From Eurosta solidaginis (taxonomy: Eukaryota; Arthropoda; Insecta; Diptera; Tephritidae), in assembly GCF_040869045.1 (NCBI RefSeq), contig NC_090319.1, positions 179,588,645 to 179,652,644 on the forward strand: a stretch of DNA of 64,000 bases, read 5' to 3'. Below the pieces are notes generated by a model that saw nothing but the letters and a program-made list of their open reading frames with translations, ran no database searches and had not been told where the DNA came from. The position numbers and the translations under genes were made by a program. This document shows, in pieces, positions 11,670 through 22,533 of this stretch (positions within the stretch are counted from its first letter, which is position 1; each line of letters opens with the position of its first letter).

Positions 11670-13265
11670 GTGCAAGCACATGCAGTACCGACCAAAATGG
11701 ATTTTGATATTCTGGATAGATTTTCGAACCTACCCAGAGCATTAAGGGTGATATGTTATGTCTTGAGATTTCTCGAAAGAACTCATCCAAAGACAAAAGA
11801 TTATTTTAAAAAAACGTCGTATCTGGTTTCCTCAGATGAAATCGAAATCGCTACGCAACGCTTAGTTAAGATGTCGCAACAACAGTTTTATCCCATAGAA
11901 TACAAAAATCTGAATTCAGGCAAGCTAGTAGATTGTAAAAGCGAAGAGCTTCCTCTTGACCCTTTCTTAGACAAGTATGGCATTATAAGGACTGGTGGTC
12001 GCATTCGCGCAGCTCTAGACCTACCATACAATGAACGCCATCCAATAATCCTACCTTACACATGCAAATTTTCTCGTCTTTTAGTTCAGTTTATCCATGA
12101 AATCTCTTTACATGGAGAAAATCAACGAATGTTTAGGCTTATTAGGACCCAATACTGGATTCCTAGGGTTAAAAATATGACAAAATCCATCATTCACAAT
12201 TGTAAGGTCTACACAATCTCTAAAAAACGTGTACAAACCCAACTTATGGGTAACCTTCCCAAGGAACGTACCACATTTTCCCGGCCATTTACTAATTCAG
12301 GGGTAGATTTTGCAGGACCATTCGACATAAAAAGTTACAGAGGTAGAGGGTGTCGAATTTCGAAAGGTTATGTCTGTCTGTTTGTCTGCTTTACTACGAA
12401 AGCCATACATTTGGAAGCCACAACCGACCTTAGCACCCAATCCTTTCTCGCGGCATTTACCAGATTTATCGCCAGGCGAGGATGTCCGAAAAATATCTAT
12501 TCCGACAATGGGACTAACTTTGTCGGAGCCTCGCGATCACTTAGATCTGAGTTTAGGGCATTTATAGCTGATTCGCGTGAAAACGCATTGTCTAAATATG
12601 CTCATCAACTTCTGCAATGGCATTTCATCCCCACTGCCTCTCCTCATATGGGAGGTCTGTGGGAAGCAGGAGTAAAAAGTTTCAAAAGCCACTTTCGAAA
12701 AGTGGCAAGTAGGGATAAATGTACCTTTGAGGAATTCACAACCCTACTTTGTCGAATAGAGGCTTGCCTCAACTCGCGACCATTAAGTACAGCGTCGAAC
12801 GAATCCACCGACTTAGAACCCTTAACCACTGGTCATTTCCTGGTAGGCGGGCATCTTCTCGCTCCTCCAGAAATAGATTCCAATGAGAATCCTGCCTCCA
12901 TAGTCAATAGGTGGCATAAATTAAAAGCTTTGCATCAAACCTTTTGCAAAAGATGGAAAAGAGAATATCTCTTAGAAATGCAAAAGCGGGTAAAATGGAA
13001 ACACCCGAAAGCAAACATCAAAATAGGGGATTTCGTCGTCGTGAAAGACGACAATGTAGCTCCGAACGAGTGGAGACTTGGAAGAGTGGTCAAGCTCCAC
13101 CCGGGACCAGACGACCTTGTACGAGTTGTCGACATCACGACTGAAAAAGGTCAAATTACACGGCCATTGGCCAAACTGGTTCTACTTCCACGAGCCAATG
13201 AAACAACTGGAGAGGTATCCACCGATGACCAATCTACAAACAGTTTACCACATTTACGTCCATAA
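11670..13265 (+). pseudogene. BEL/Pao integrase (long open frame, 531 codons)
   Basis: This open frame holds the integrase that would insert element cDNA. It shows a zinc-binding N-terminus (HEISLHG ... HNCKVYT), where the second Cys is Tyr (12210-12212), then the DDE core: Asp in SGVDFAGPF, Asp in YSDNGTNFVG, Glu in GLWEAGVKSF. After that come the BEL-typical RPLST and TTGHFLVGG and a C-terminal basic/SH3-like tail (WRLGRVVKLHPG). Length and order match the family. The absence of stops over 1.6 kb suggests fairly recent decay, but the upstream frame breaks and the C-to-Y change mean it is a relic. Confidence 0.85.
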
Positions 13266-14834
13266 GCTGCAGGAAAATAAATTCAATTCGCCATTTTTAT
13301 TTCAAAAATCTACCATCTTTATTTCCTTCATCAAAATGTACCTAAATAAAAAAAGGGTTTAATGTTTCAATTAGAAGGTACAACTACAACAACTTGACAA
13401 AATTTCACGTCAATTTGGTGTAATTGGACAACTACAATACATAAGCATTTTTTTCTAATTAAATTCCATTATTTTTCATTAAAAACCAAATTCGCAAGTA
13501 TGTACAAACCTCACATGCAATAGGGTATAAACCCACCACTCGTTCAGAGTATTAATAATGCGTAGCATTGAAATTGCAAACAAATTTACATATTTATTTT
13601 AAACCGGAATCGAAATTAATTGCTGTTTCTTATTTCTCATAGTACCTTACAACATTTTTTTTTAGGGTATTGTGAGACATAGCAAATGAACCAAAAACAA
13701 TACAAATAACGTGCTTATTTTTCACGCAAAATAACACAATTGTGCACAAAGCATTTAATTCCGGATTTCCTAATCCATTAAAATATCAAAACCTGATGGA
13801 CGCACTCCATTAATTAGTCCTTAAGGTTTTTTCTTCCCTACTCTTTGTTGTTGCTGCCTGTGCAGCAACCGGTAATACTGCAACATAAATCCCTTCTTGG
13901 GTGTTAATTGCCGCATAGTGTATATACATACATATGTACACACAGGGACATCATTAAATTGGCATAATCTGAAAAGAAAAGTAAATACAAGTTAGTCAAA
14001 TCATACAATTAATAAATTACAAAATTCCTCTATGTTTACTTACCGGCATGTTTACTATGTAATTACATTTCGCTTTTGTTATTTACATGACATTTCATCT
14101 ACGCGGTATGGTATTGCCATAGCGAAATTTTTTTTTTTTTTTTTACAACAATATGGGTGTTTTAGTGGAACATGATCCGTTCCAATTTTTTTCACTGTTT
14201 GTAATTACTGATTTCACGAATACTTTATTGAAAAATATTGCTAAATAAGTACGAATTGCAAGAAAATTGTTCAAAACTCGAAAGGTTTGAGTTTTTTCGC
14301 AACAAACATTTTTTCAACTACCATATTTTTACCGAAATCCACAAATCTAGTTGGAAAATGCGAAACTTTCTTGGGTGGCAGGACACTTTGTGACAAATTA
14401 AATCACAAAAATAAAAACCAAATTATAAATTTTCGATCAGATTCGAATATACAAATTTTTATTATTGTATTCAGTAGAAATTATGAATTAATCACTCGCA
14501 AGTGTAATTTATTCATTTTCTATGTATTCAATGCAGAAACACGAAATTTAATACAAAGAAGAGATATGATGTACTCAGGGAGCATTTAGAAAGTGATCAA
14601 TAACCCATTGATAAACAGTTGTGCGCTCACGCGGTCATTCTTGCATCACTGCCCGAACTTTGGACAACCCATAAGCAGGTCCTTGCACATGGTCAATCTG
14701 CTATAAGCGCCTGTCAGAGGGTCAATACGAATATAAAAAATTTCATACATATGCCATTCACCGTTCGCCACCCAACCAAAATTAATTTTTTTTCAAATAA
14801 AACCAATAATTAAAATTCAAATATAATATTACCA
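13266..14834. other. AT-rich region with no recognised gene
   Basis: No conserved protein or RNA gene seen. The ORFs here (for example 14287-14589) have low-complexity AT-rich composition and no motif I know. A 3' LTR of the BEL element might lie here, but without a 5' partner it cannot be delimited. Confidence 0.5.
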
Positions 14835-15115
14835 AATAAATCCACTCTGGCACGGAGACACGTCCTCTTCGTCTGGATATAACATTTAACCTCATAAAGT
14901 TAAAATCTGGAACGGAGACTTGGCCTCTTTGTTCAGATGGAAAATTAATTGTCACATAATATAACAAAATAAATCAAATCTTGCACGGAGACACGTCCTC
15001 TTCGTCTGGATATAACATTTAACCTCATAAAGTTAAAATCTGGAACAGAGACTTGGCCTCTTTGTCCAGATGGAAAATTAATTTACATTCGTCGAAATCT
15101 GGAACGGAGACGTCC
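14835..15115. repeat. Minisatellite, 133-bp unit made of two half-units
   Basis: CACGGAGACACGTCCTCTTC occurs at 14851 and 14984 (offset 133). Inside each unit a related half-unit reads TCTGGAACGGAGACTTGG, and a fifth partial half-unit ends near 15115. TCTGGA...TCCAGA ends of the half-unit can pair into a 6-7 bp stem. Confidence 0.85.
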
Positions 15116-15384
15116 AGACTACGAAAAATCTCGGAACACAAAAGAGATAAATACAGTCCAAATATGTATACTGTATAATGTGCGTTGAATTATAACCCGT
15201 TCTTGTTTTCAGCTTTAATATGTTGCTTCTTTTTCCTACAGCGGCTACTATATGCAAACAAGTCCGGACGTGATCAGCCAACAAATTTTCATTCAATAAT
15301 ACAAACATATTGTATCTAGTTTTAAGTAATACGTGCGCGTGACCGCTTCAGCATGACTTTCCTTCATTTAAAGATGTTGCTTAA

Positions 15385-15630
15385 AGCAAGGGGGCCGGCA
15401 TGTTTAGGTCAGGGCCTAAATATTTTTATACTGCAAACACGGCCACTCCATTACATAATTTATTTAGTGCAAATGCATTCATACATACTTTCATGTACTG
15501 CACACCCACATTCATGTATGTTCACATATATGCAACACTAACACGGGTAACTGAGTTTTCCATCGGATAACAAATATCCATTGGAAAATCCCCGCACGAT
15601 CTCCGGTTCGACAACACGGAGATCACTTTC
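15385..15630 (+). repeat. Retroelement terminal module with three hairpins, copy 1
   Basis: CCGGCATGTTTAGG followed by a CCTAAA arm (15395-15420) is shared with 32126-32152. Hairpins: TTTAGG/CCTAAA (15403-15420); TTTTCC/GGAAAA with inner GGAT/ATCC (15556-15588); GATCTCCG/CGGAGATC with an 11-nt loop (15598-15624). CCCCGC separates the last two. The same order is found at 32.1-32.35 kb with different stem sequences. Both copies lie near BEL/Pao coding scraps, so an LTR or leader of that class is my best guess. Confidence 0.55.
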
Positions 15631-15735
15631 CATTTTTCTGTTCAATTTCAACCACGAAGGAAGATGGTTAACTGCTGCTGTCACGCCACATACCAACTTA
15701 ACAAATAATAAATCAATTATTATACCATACTAATA

Positions 15736-16490
15736 TTGAAATTATTTGTGTTTTTCCTTTTCTTCCAATTACATATATTGGACCTCCGCGCACCGAGCGT
15801 TCTGCGAGGCCAACACAGACATCTTAAAATGCTTAAAGCTCTCAATTTGTACGAGGATCCAAAATCAACAGTTATAAAAACATCAATTGTCCAAACCACT
15901 GCTCATGGTAATCCCGTTTTAGCATCCACTTCTTCTGATATCTATGTTATGCCCTTATAATTTAAAGCAATTTTTTAAATACCAAATCTTTTACATTATA
16001 CTTTGGAAAATACAAAACGGTATTCTCAAGAACACTTTTTGCAAAATTTCGCCAGCGGTAAAATATTTAAGGCAATTAATGCCCGATTTGGTTCAGCTTT
16101 GATAATTCCCTATATTTTATATTTTGATGATTTTCAAATCAACAATGCTCTCGGTATGCACACTTTCTCAATTTGTGGGTGGTACTTTAGTTTCCCTACT
16201 ATGCCGCAATATTTGCTGCTGCTTGAATTCATTTTTCATGGGGCATTCATATCAAGCAGTGATTTAAAAGTTTGTGGATATGAAAAATCATTTCATAATC
16301 TCGTAGAAAACATAAAGGTTCTTGAAGAAGGTGTAGATTTTACTCTCAACAATGAGCAGCATAAAGTACACTTTATCCTCGGTTTAGTAGTAGGAGACAG
16401 TTTAGCTGTCAATGCTGCGTTTGGCTATGTCCAGTCTTTTAATTCAAAACGATATTGCCACGTTTGCAAACGAACGAAGAACAAAGTTTA
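15736..16490 (+). pseudogene. Transposase-like / uncharacterised invertebrate protein family remnant
   Basis: Two parts in the same frame are separated by two in-frame stops (about 15958 and 15976). The conserved part reads IIPYILYFDDFQINNALG, then QYLLLLEFIF, FILGLVVGDSLAVNAAFG and a CHVCKRTK Cys pair at the end. I recall this YFDDF..NN.LG.H / LGDNLG / C..C pattern from many insect and other invertebrate predicted proteins, probably transposase-derived. No catalytic triad can be assigned from this piece, and the C-terminal part is lost after 16490. It is presumably inactive. Confidence 0.5.
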
Positions 16491-16529
16491 AAACTAAAAA
16501 AATTTTCTTTGAAATATAATCTAAGGGAA

Positions 16530-16665
16530 CATGCACACGAAGCGTATCTTCATAGACGCGTATTAGGCACAGTATAAGAAATTTTGAGGCGTAGAGAAAT
16601 CGTAGCTAAATGCCATATTTTGTACGCGTCTACGAAGCTACGCCTCGTGCGTATCTTGTATAAGT
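16530..16665. mobile_element. Short inverted-repeat element (MITE-like)
   Basis: ATGCACACGAAGCGTATC at the left is matched, inverted and imperfect, by GCTACGCCTCGTGCGTATC at the right, with GTAGACGCG-type words inside both arms (about 32 bp). No coding capacity. Confidence 0.45.
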
Positions 16666-16864
16666 TCAACTTTTTACGATATCCAACATTTTTTATTAAT
16701 AATGATAAATAAAATAATAAAAAAAAAGTGTAACTTAAATGGTTTTATTGAAAACAATACTTACATTAAGTAATAATAATACTAAAAGCTATAAAAGAAT
16801 TAGGTAGGTCGTAGGTACTAGTCATCACACTCCTCATCAATCTAGGGCGTTGATCAGACAATTA

Positions 16865-17370
16865 AATAAAATGAGCCAAATGGACCACAGATACGAGTAT
16901 TTTTAATATCTCGATCCTTGCCGCACCTAGCGGGTTTTTTTTCTCTTTCTTTCATGTATGTATGTAATATATGAGCCGTTTATTTTGAAAGTGGCATAAG
17001 TCATTTCATGTCGTTTAGGTTCAGTGATAATTTGTTGGTATCTCTCCTCGCCTCCAGTTTGTTAGAGTCCAATATCCAAAAGATGCAATTCTTATTATTA
17101 TTTTATAATTGTAGAACCATCTAAATGACTTATGCCACTTTCAAAATAAACGGCTCATATGTTCCAAATATGAGCCTAATCGGAGCACAAATACGATTTT
17201 TTTAATATCTCGATATCTGCGCCACCTAGCGTCGATTTTTAAATTTGCCGCTTTCTATTCATGTATGTATTATGTGTTCCAAATATGAGCCAAATCAGAC
17301 CAAAAATACGATTTTTTTGAAATATTTCGATCCATGCGCCACCTATCGGAGTTTTTTTTCCTATTATTGC
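16865..17370 (+). repeat. Three diverged tandem repeats (~110-125 bp)
   Basis: Each unit carries ATGAGCC(A/T)AAT, an AAATACGA-like word, TTTAATATCTCGAT and TGCGCCACCTAGCG. Units start near 16871, 17166 and 17285. The first and second are separated by a perfect-TIR element. Confidence 0.75.
16969..17160. mobile_element. 192-bp element with perfect 38-bp terminal inverted repeats (MITE)
   Basis: The left end ATATGAGCCGTTTATTTTGA (16969 onward, to 17006) is the exact complement of 17123-17160. Flanks read CATGTATGTATGTAAT and GTTCCAAA. An uninterrupted repeat unit at 17260-17280 reads ATGTATGTATTATGTGTTCC, consistent with insertion between these words. Any target duplication is at most 2 bp and unclear. 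Confidence 0.75.
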
Positions 17371-17734
17371 ATTGTCATCGGGTTCTGAACTATTTTCCAA
17401 GTTTGACGCTTGTAGCTTATCGGGAAGTAGTCGAAAAACTTAAAGGCTCAGTTTTCTGCAGCACTCGTGTCTGTAGCTAGTTAAAACGGGTGATACAAAC
17501 TAAACAAAAATAGGGAACTAAAGACCCATGCACATAATGTGCGTTGGAGGAGGGCATGCACATAACGTCCGCAAGATATGACTATTTTCCTAGGCAGCTA
17601 CAGATGTTTTCCCCCCTACCCACGCGCTAAATTTCACAAATCCCGGTAATAAAATTTGGACTTACTCGCCACCGAACGCGTGACATAGTCATGATAAATC
17701 AACCTTCCTTTTATTTTTTTCCACATTCTCTGAA

Positions 17735-18130
17735 TAGAATGGCTCGTTACGCTTCGCTACGCAAGAGGACCGGGCGCCAGGCCGCTCGTTACCCGAAGCC
17801 GTGCCATCTATGCAACGCGCAACATCCGATCAGGTCGTGTCCTATATATCGCGCTAAATCCCTGCTGCAATGACTGCGCGAAATTATCAAAGTTAACTTC
17901 TGTCAAAATTGTCTTTCGACAGTGCCAGAGAGACTGCACGAGTGAGGGCAGGTGCCGAAGATGTGGTAGCAACCATCATACCACACTGCACCTTTCGATG
18001 GAAAACCAATCAATGGATCCAGAGCTGGAACCAGCTGGTCATGGAAGAGGAAGAAGAAGGGTATCAATGGATGTCCATGACGCAATATGGCGCCTCTGCC
18101 CGAAAAGCCTGGCAAAAATCAAAAATTTCA
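17735..18130 (+). pseudogene. BEL/Pao gag zinc-finger region fragment
   Basis: CHLCNAQHPIRSCPIY in the first frame, then after a stop NFCQNC and CRRCGSNHHTTLHL in shifted frames, reproduce the C-terminal Cys/His array of BEL/Pao gag proteins, which binds the element RNA. About 130 codons survive, broken by at least one stop (17871) and a frameshift. No protease or RT follows. It is not contiguous with the element at 9-13 kb. Confidence 0.7.
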
Positions 18131-18295
18131 TGAAAGCGTTCGATTAATCTAATACATATATTTAATAGAGAATTTTCCAGGGATTACGAATATCTAACTA
18201 TTATTAAACAGAAGATGATATTTTAGGAGGTAGAGCCGCTCAAAATTGATTAATTTTTAACACTTAGAAGAATTTGTGGTTTTTGTTCTTTTTTG

Positions 18296-19375
18296 TTGTA
18301 ACAAAGAAGACAAAGACTTGAAAGAAAAAATTGGGTTCCTACACATTCCAATACAAAGAAAATGGCAAGTAGTCCGTCGTTCTACTTCAAGGTTTATAAG
18401 TAAGCATGAAAGCTGGCTAGCTGGTAAAAGTTTTTTGGACGAAGAAATGCCTAGCATATCAACCAATCCAACTAGAGGAAGACCAACAAAACCCATAGAA
18501 GAATGTTCGACCTACACAAGGAAAAGGAAGCTGTTAGATTATACTAGAACTATCGCCACGACTCATCTTTCAGCAGCATTGGCTATTAAATATAAAAAGA
18601 ACGAAGAAAACAGCAAGCCTCATATCATAGGAGCAGTTGATTTAGCAAGTCCAGTGCGACTGAGAGGGATCAATAACAGCATTCCCACACCCCCAAATGC
18701 GATACCTAGGAGATACACTCCTGAAGAGTCTTTGGCGCTGTTTACAGATCTCGGGTTGTCGAATGATAAATAAAATATATTGCGTGAGTCATTATTGCAA
18801 CATAATGCCGAACTTTTCCCTGGATACAAACAAATCACTCAAGCCAAGAAAGAAGCAGTTCCTGCAAGAGCCAAAATAACCGAAGTATCAGCTGAAGTTG
18901 AGCTCCAAAACTTAATGGATCATACTTCTATGCGACTCTTGAAAAGTTTTTCTGAAGAAAGTTGAAATCACTGCCAAAAAGCCTAACATTGATAAATAAA
19001 TGGGACTGTGATGGATTATCAGGGCAAAGCGCGTATAAACAAAGAATAAAAGTAGTCGTGGAACAATTACAGATGGTAATATGTTTATGGCTTCTATTGT
19101 TCCCCTCCGTTTAAAAGATGAAGCTTCAGAATATTGGAAAAATCCACGGCCGCCATCGGTTAAATTGTGCCGGCCGATATTATTTAAATAAATATAAATA
19201 AATTACAAGAGGTATAGAAGTACTAGTGCTTGCAAAATCTCACGAGTTAGACAAAACGAAGCCCATCTCTTCTGATCCAGTCATATCATCCATGAGGCAT
19301 GTAAGATCAGAAATGGTTTCCTCGTTAGATATATTTTCAAGTGCCGAAGACTACGTTAAGATTAAATAAATGATC
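18296..19375 (+). pseudogene. Transib/RAG1-like transposase-family remnant
   Basis: Motifs in order: GRPTKPIEECS and YTRKRKLLDY (18276-18773); after an in-frame TAA, SLLQHNAELFPGYKQ, AKKEAVP and ELQNLMDHT (to 18965); then in a new frame KWDCDGLSGQSAYKQ (about 19005-19050); then SIVPLRL and YWKNPRPPSVKLCRPI (about 19090-19185). The DG-x-SG segment followed by I-x-PLR and W-x-NP..S..CRP matches what I remember of a large arthropod family related to the first catalytic Asp region of Transib/RAG1-type recombinases. At least two frameshifts and several stops are present and the C-terminal half is missing. Family relation is moderate and inactivity certain. Confidence 0.5.
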
Positions 19376-19589
19376 CACCTTTTTCTATCACAGCAAACAA
19401 ATTATTTAGGACCTAATTTTGTTATTTTATTGAAAAAAAAAAAAAAATTATGAAATCAATAAATTCAAGTTTACTATTTATTATAAATAATAGAGTTATT
19501 TCATTTAGCAATTATAATCATATTTTAAAGCTTAGGCTTTGGCTATCAGAAGAGTAATAACTTTTTACAGAAATCAACAAAATTGGTAA

Positions 19590-20935
19590 AGCGGTTATCT
19601 ATATATTAATACGCTAACAAAATTTCCATACAATCAATTGGCAGGCTGTTTCGCATAGTTAGCGTACGTAAAATCATATAAAAGTTATATCAGTCGATTC
19701 GTATGGATCAGCCGCAGTGCATAGGCCTATTTTTGTTAACATATATTACTCTATTTGTTTATAATTAATAGAAAAAGTTTTTCTTTAAATTCGAAAATCT
19801 GTGCAAATATCGAAATTGCCATCTGTAGGACCCATTATGTTCACAAACCCCGCTGAATTCGAAACTCCAAAAGCTGCATTGTCGCGTTTCTCAAATGTTT
19901 CATCTACATATGTACATATTCGTACGCGCAAAACGGTGAGAAAACTCCTGCCTCACTCATTTTCAGTTCAAATAAAATATTGTTTCTCATTGTTGCCACT
20001 TACCTATATTAGTCTGTACCAAAATCCCTAAAAAATTGTTCTAAAATAATTTTTAGTGCACAAAAAAACTTTAAAGAGAAGTAATAACTTACCCGTCCTA
20101 TTCTTTTGGACAAATTTTACTTACACGTAAATGCATAGGTCTTTATTTAACAGATTCGTTGTTTTTTATTTTAGTTGCTTTCAATAAAACATGAGATCAC
20201 AAATAATTAGTCAACTTTTGTTCAAACTCACTAAATTTATTGATTTATAACAATTAGTTGCAAATTTGACCCAAAATGTTTTTTGCATTTCCAGATTTTA
20301 TGCTCATTTTAGATATAGCACGTCTTGTACAAAAGATAAATAAATATGCTACAAAGATATACCATTAAAATTTGTATATTGTCTTTTATGCTAATTTATT
20401 TTGATATTTCTTATTTTATTTTATTATATTATCTTATATTTCAACTTAATTTATTATTATTTAAATGCAACTTCATTGCATCGGAAATTTCCACGTTGTA
20501 TATTAAACGAAAAAAACGACCAAAAAACGTTTTCGATTTAGGTCGAAATATTGCATAGGCAGTATATTACCCACTATATTTATTAATAGGCTAACTTTGT
20601 TGGATTATATGCCCATTAATCGGATGCTTATATCCCATAACCCTAATTTGTTTATGTCGCTAAAGTTATGAAATCTATTTTATTTTAGTAAATATGTTTG
20701 CGTGACTAATTTCAATGTTTTTGTTTGTTTTCCTTTTCTTTCTAATTTATTCTGCTTTGTTATATCTTAGTATTATATCGTTCACAGACGATATTTTATG
20801 GTAGATGTGGTCATATATATTCATGAAATGGAGTGTTTTCAAATTTAATACAAATTAATTACGTACATAGATCTCAATGGGAATCCCAGCATTAAATATC
20901 TAAATATTAGAGTCCTCACATTTCCACAATGATAA
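19590..20935 (+). repeat. Dispersed AT-rich block, left part (inverted copy at 62.4-63.64 kb)
   Basis: Several stretches match the reverse complement of 62400-63640. Examples are 19610-19760 (AATACGCTAACAAAATTTCC, GCATAGTTAGCGTACG), 20150-20580 (TTGCATAGGC, AACGACCAAAAAACG vicinity) and 20580-20935 (ATCGTTCACAGACGAT). Segment order differs: the first stretch lies left of the second here but between the second and third in the 62-63 kb copy. No coding sequence recognised. The block is interrupted by the LINE at 20936. Confidence 0.75.
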
Positions 20936-21332
20936 TCTGGTAACCTTGCCGTTCGCGGACGTGTTTTTGATCGCTCTTCGAATTGTTATTCTTTTTACTT
21001 TGTAAACAAGTTCTATCTTTTATAAATATTTATTAATATAATAGAAAACAGTTTATAAGTTTAATTTCGTATTAAATCTTTACACAGTGCAATATACATA
21101 GTGGCTTTTTGTGCAATTTAAACATTCAGTCTGTGTGTTCATATATCATAGATTTTCACAAAAATTTGTGATAACTGCATACCTTTTTGTTGGTAGCTGC
21201 TATTAGCAAGTCATTGTGTGCCCTTTTTGCTTTCTAGCTATACGCTGTCTTGCGATTTGCATCCAGTGCTCCAAAATAACTCTTGCCCATAATTTTTGAA
21301 CAGCTCAATTTATCCTATACTTATAGTTTCTT

Positions 21333-22526
21333 TTGCCTATTTTTCTTTTGGGTTCGTTTAACTTTGCAATTATGTTGGATTGCTGTGTCAAGAAGTGCAC
21401 CAATCAAAAGAAAATTTCCCGTGGCGATACTTATGTTTGTTGTTGGCTCTGTGATAATATGGCTCATGTTATCTGTGCCGGTTTCTCTCACATAGGTGGT
21501 CGGGTGGTTGACCTAATATCCAGCAAAATTGGACTGAACTGGACATGTCATGATTGTCGTTCCGTAAAAAATGACATGCGAGCTTTTATGAGGCAAACTC
21601 AGAAAGAGTTCAACAACATTTTTATTGGGTTTCGTGACCTTAACGAAAGATTCAAAACGATGGAGGCTCACTTTAAAAAATTGAAAGTGATATCTGAATC
21701 CCCAAAACGTAAGAAATGTATGCCCAACAATGACTCCAACTTGTCTTCGAGTCAGGGGCAAAGCTGTCCTCCTACGAATGTCCCTTCAACCGCGTTGACT
21801 GATACGAACAGGCTTACCAAAGACGTTATGAATAATGCAGCTCAGGAATCTCCACAAGAATCTCCACAAGGTTGTGTCGAGACTTCCAGTGAGACGATCT
21901 CTGGAAAATTAAACGATGCACGAACTAATAGTAGTACCTTTGCGGCTGTTTGTTCTACGTCACCAATGTTGATTTCGCTGGACTCCCCAATTCATCCTAA
22001 ACCTCCACCGGTATCTTTAGCTCCAACAATAACAGTTACCGATACTGTGGTTGTTGCTAGCGATACAAGTGTACCTGAAAAAAATAGTACGGGTTCGATA
22101 ACCAACCCTAGGTTAAGCAATGAGTTTTCTGTCAACTGTTCTATAACGGCCGCACCTTCCCAGCTCTCTGGTGCGCTATCCGCTACTCCTTTGCAGGTGA
22201 CTGCCGTGCCACCTAGTAGGGCTGTATTTGTGTCCCGATTACACGCCTCGCTTACCGAAAATGGCATTGCTCATTACGTTTGCTCTAAACTTGGTGTTGC
22301 ACCCACTAGTAACATTAATGTGTATAAATTTAAATTTAAATATGAGAGAGACATCTCTTCATTTAAAATATTCCTTTCAGATGAATATTTCGATAAGGTA
22401 CTTGATTCCTCTTTTTGGCCTAAGCATACTGTGGTTCACTTGTTCACGAGAAAGGCGAGGGCCGAACCTGTTTTATTACAGCCAAAAAACGGTATGACGA
22501 ACACAGTAATAACAACACAAAGGTAA
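21333..22526 (+). CDS. LINE ORF1 protein with PHD-like zinc finger
   Basis: The 397-codon open frame encodes the element's RNA-binding companion protein. The N-terminal third has a PHD/esterase-type Cys/His finger (CCVKKC, YVCCWLCDNMAHVIC, WTCHDC). A charged, possibly coiled-coil stretch (RQTQKEFNNI...ERFKTMEAHFKK) follows, then a Ser/Thr/Pro-rich linker and a C-terminal basic domain. PHD-like fingers are known in ORF1 of CR1/Jockey-group LINEs. It ends at TAA 22524-22526, eight bases before the open ORF2 frame. The ATG at 21372 (just before the first Cys pair) is an alternative start. It appears intact. Confidence 0.8.
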   Translation: MPIFLLGSFNFAIMLDCCVKKCTNQKKISRGDTYVCCWLCDNMAHVICAGFSHIGGRVVDLISSKIGLNWTCHDCRSVKNDMRAFMRQTQKEFNNIFIGFRDLNERFKTMEAHFKKLKVISESPKRKKCMPNNDSNLSSSQGQSCPPTNVPSTALTDTNRLTKDVMNNAAQESPQESPQGCVETSSETISGKLNDARTNSSTFAAVCSTSPMLISLDSPIHPKPPPVSLAPTITVTDTVVVASDTSVPEKNSTGSITNPRLSNEFSVNCSITAAPSQLSGALSATPLQVTAVPPSRAVFVSRLHASLTENGIAHYVCSKLGVAPTSNINVYKFKFKYERDISSFKIFLSDEYFDKVLDSSFWPKHTVVHLFTRKARAEPVLLQPKNGMTNTVITTQR

Positions 22527-22533
22527 TTGCTGA

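Larger units (their letters stand above)
9155..13265 (+). mobile_element. BEL/Pao LTR retrotransposon, 5'-truncated and frame-broken
   Basis: The order zinc knuckle, aspartic protease, RT, RNase H, integrase, plus BEL-type motifs (protease flank DLVLGGDIYPQ, ETVFGWILTG; RT YMYVDDIL), identifies BEL/Pao. The 5' LTR and most of gag are absent: the element starts directly at the edge of the inverted repeat. I could not find a 3' LTR after 13265. Three or more frameshifts and missing catalytic residues make it inactive. Confidence 0.9.
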
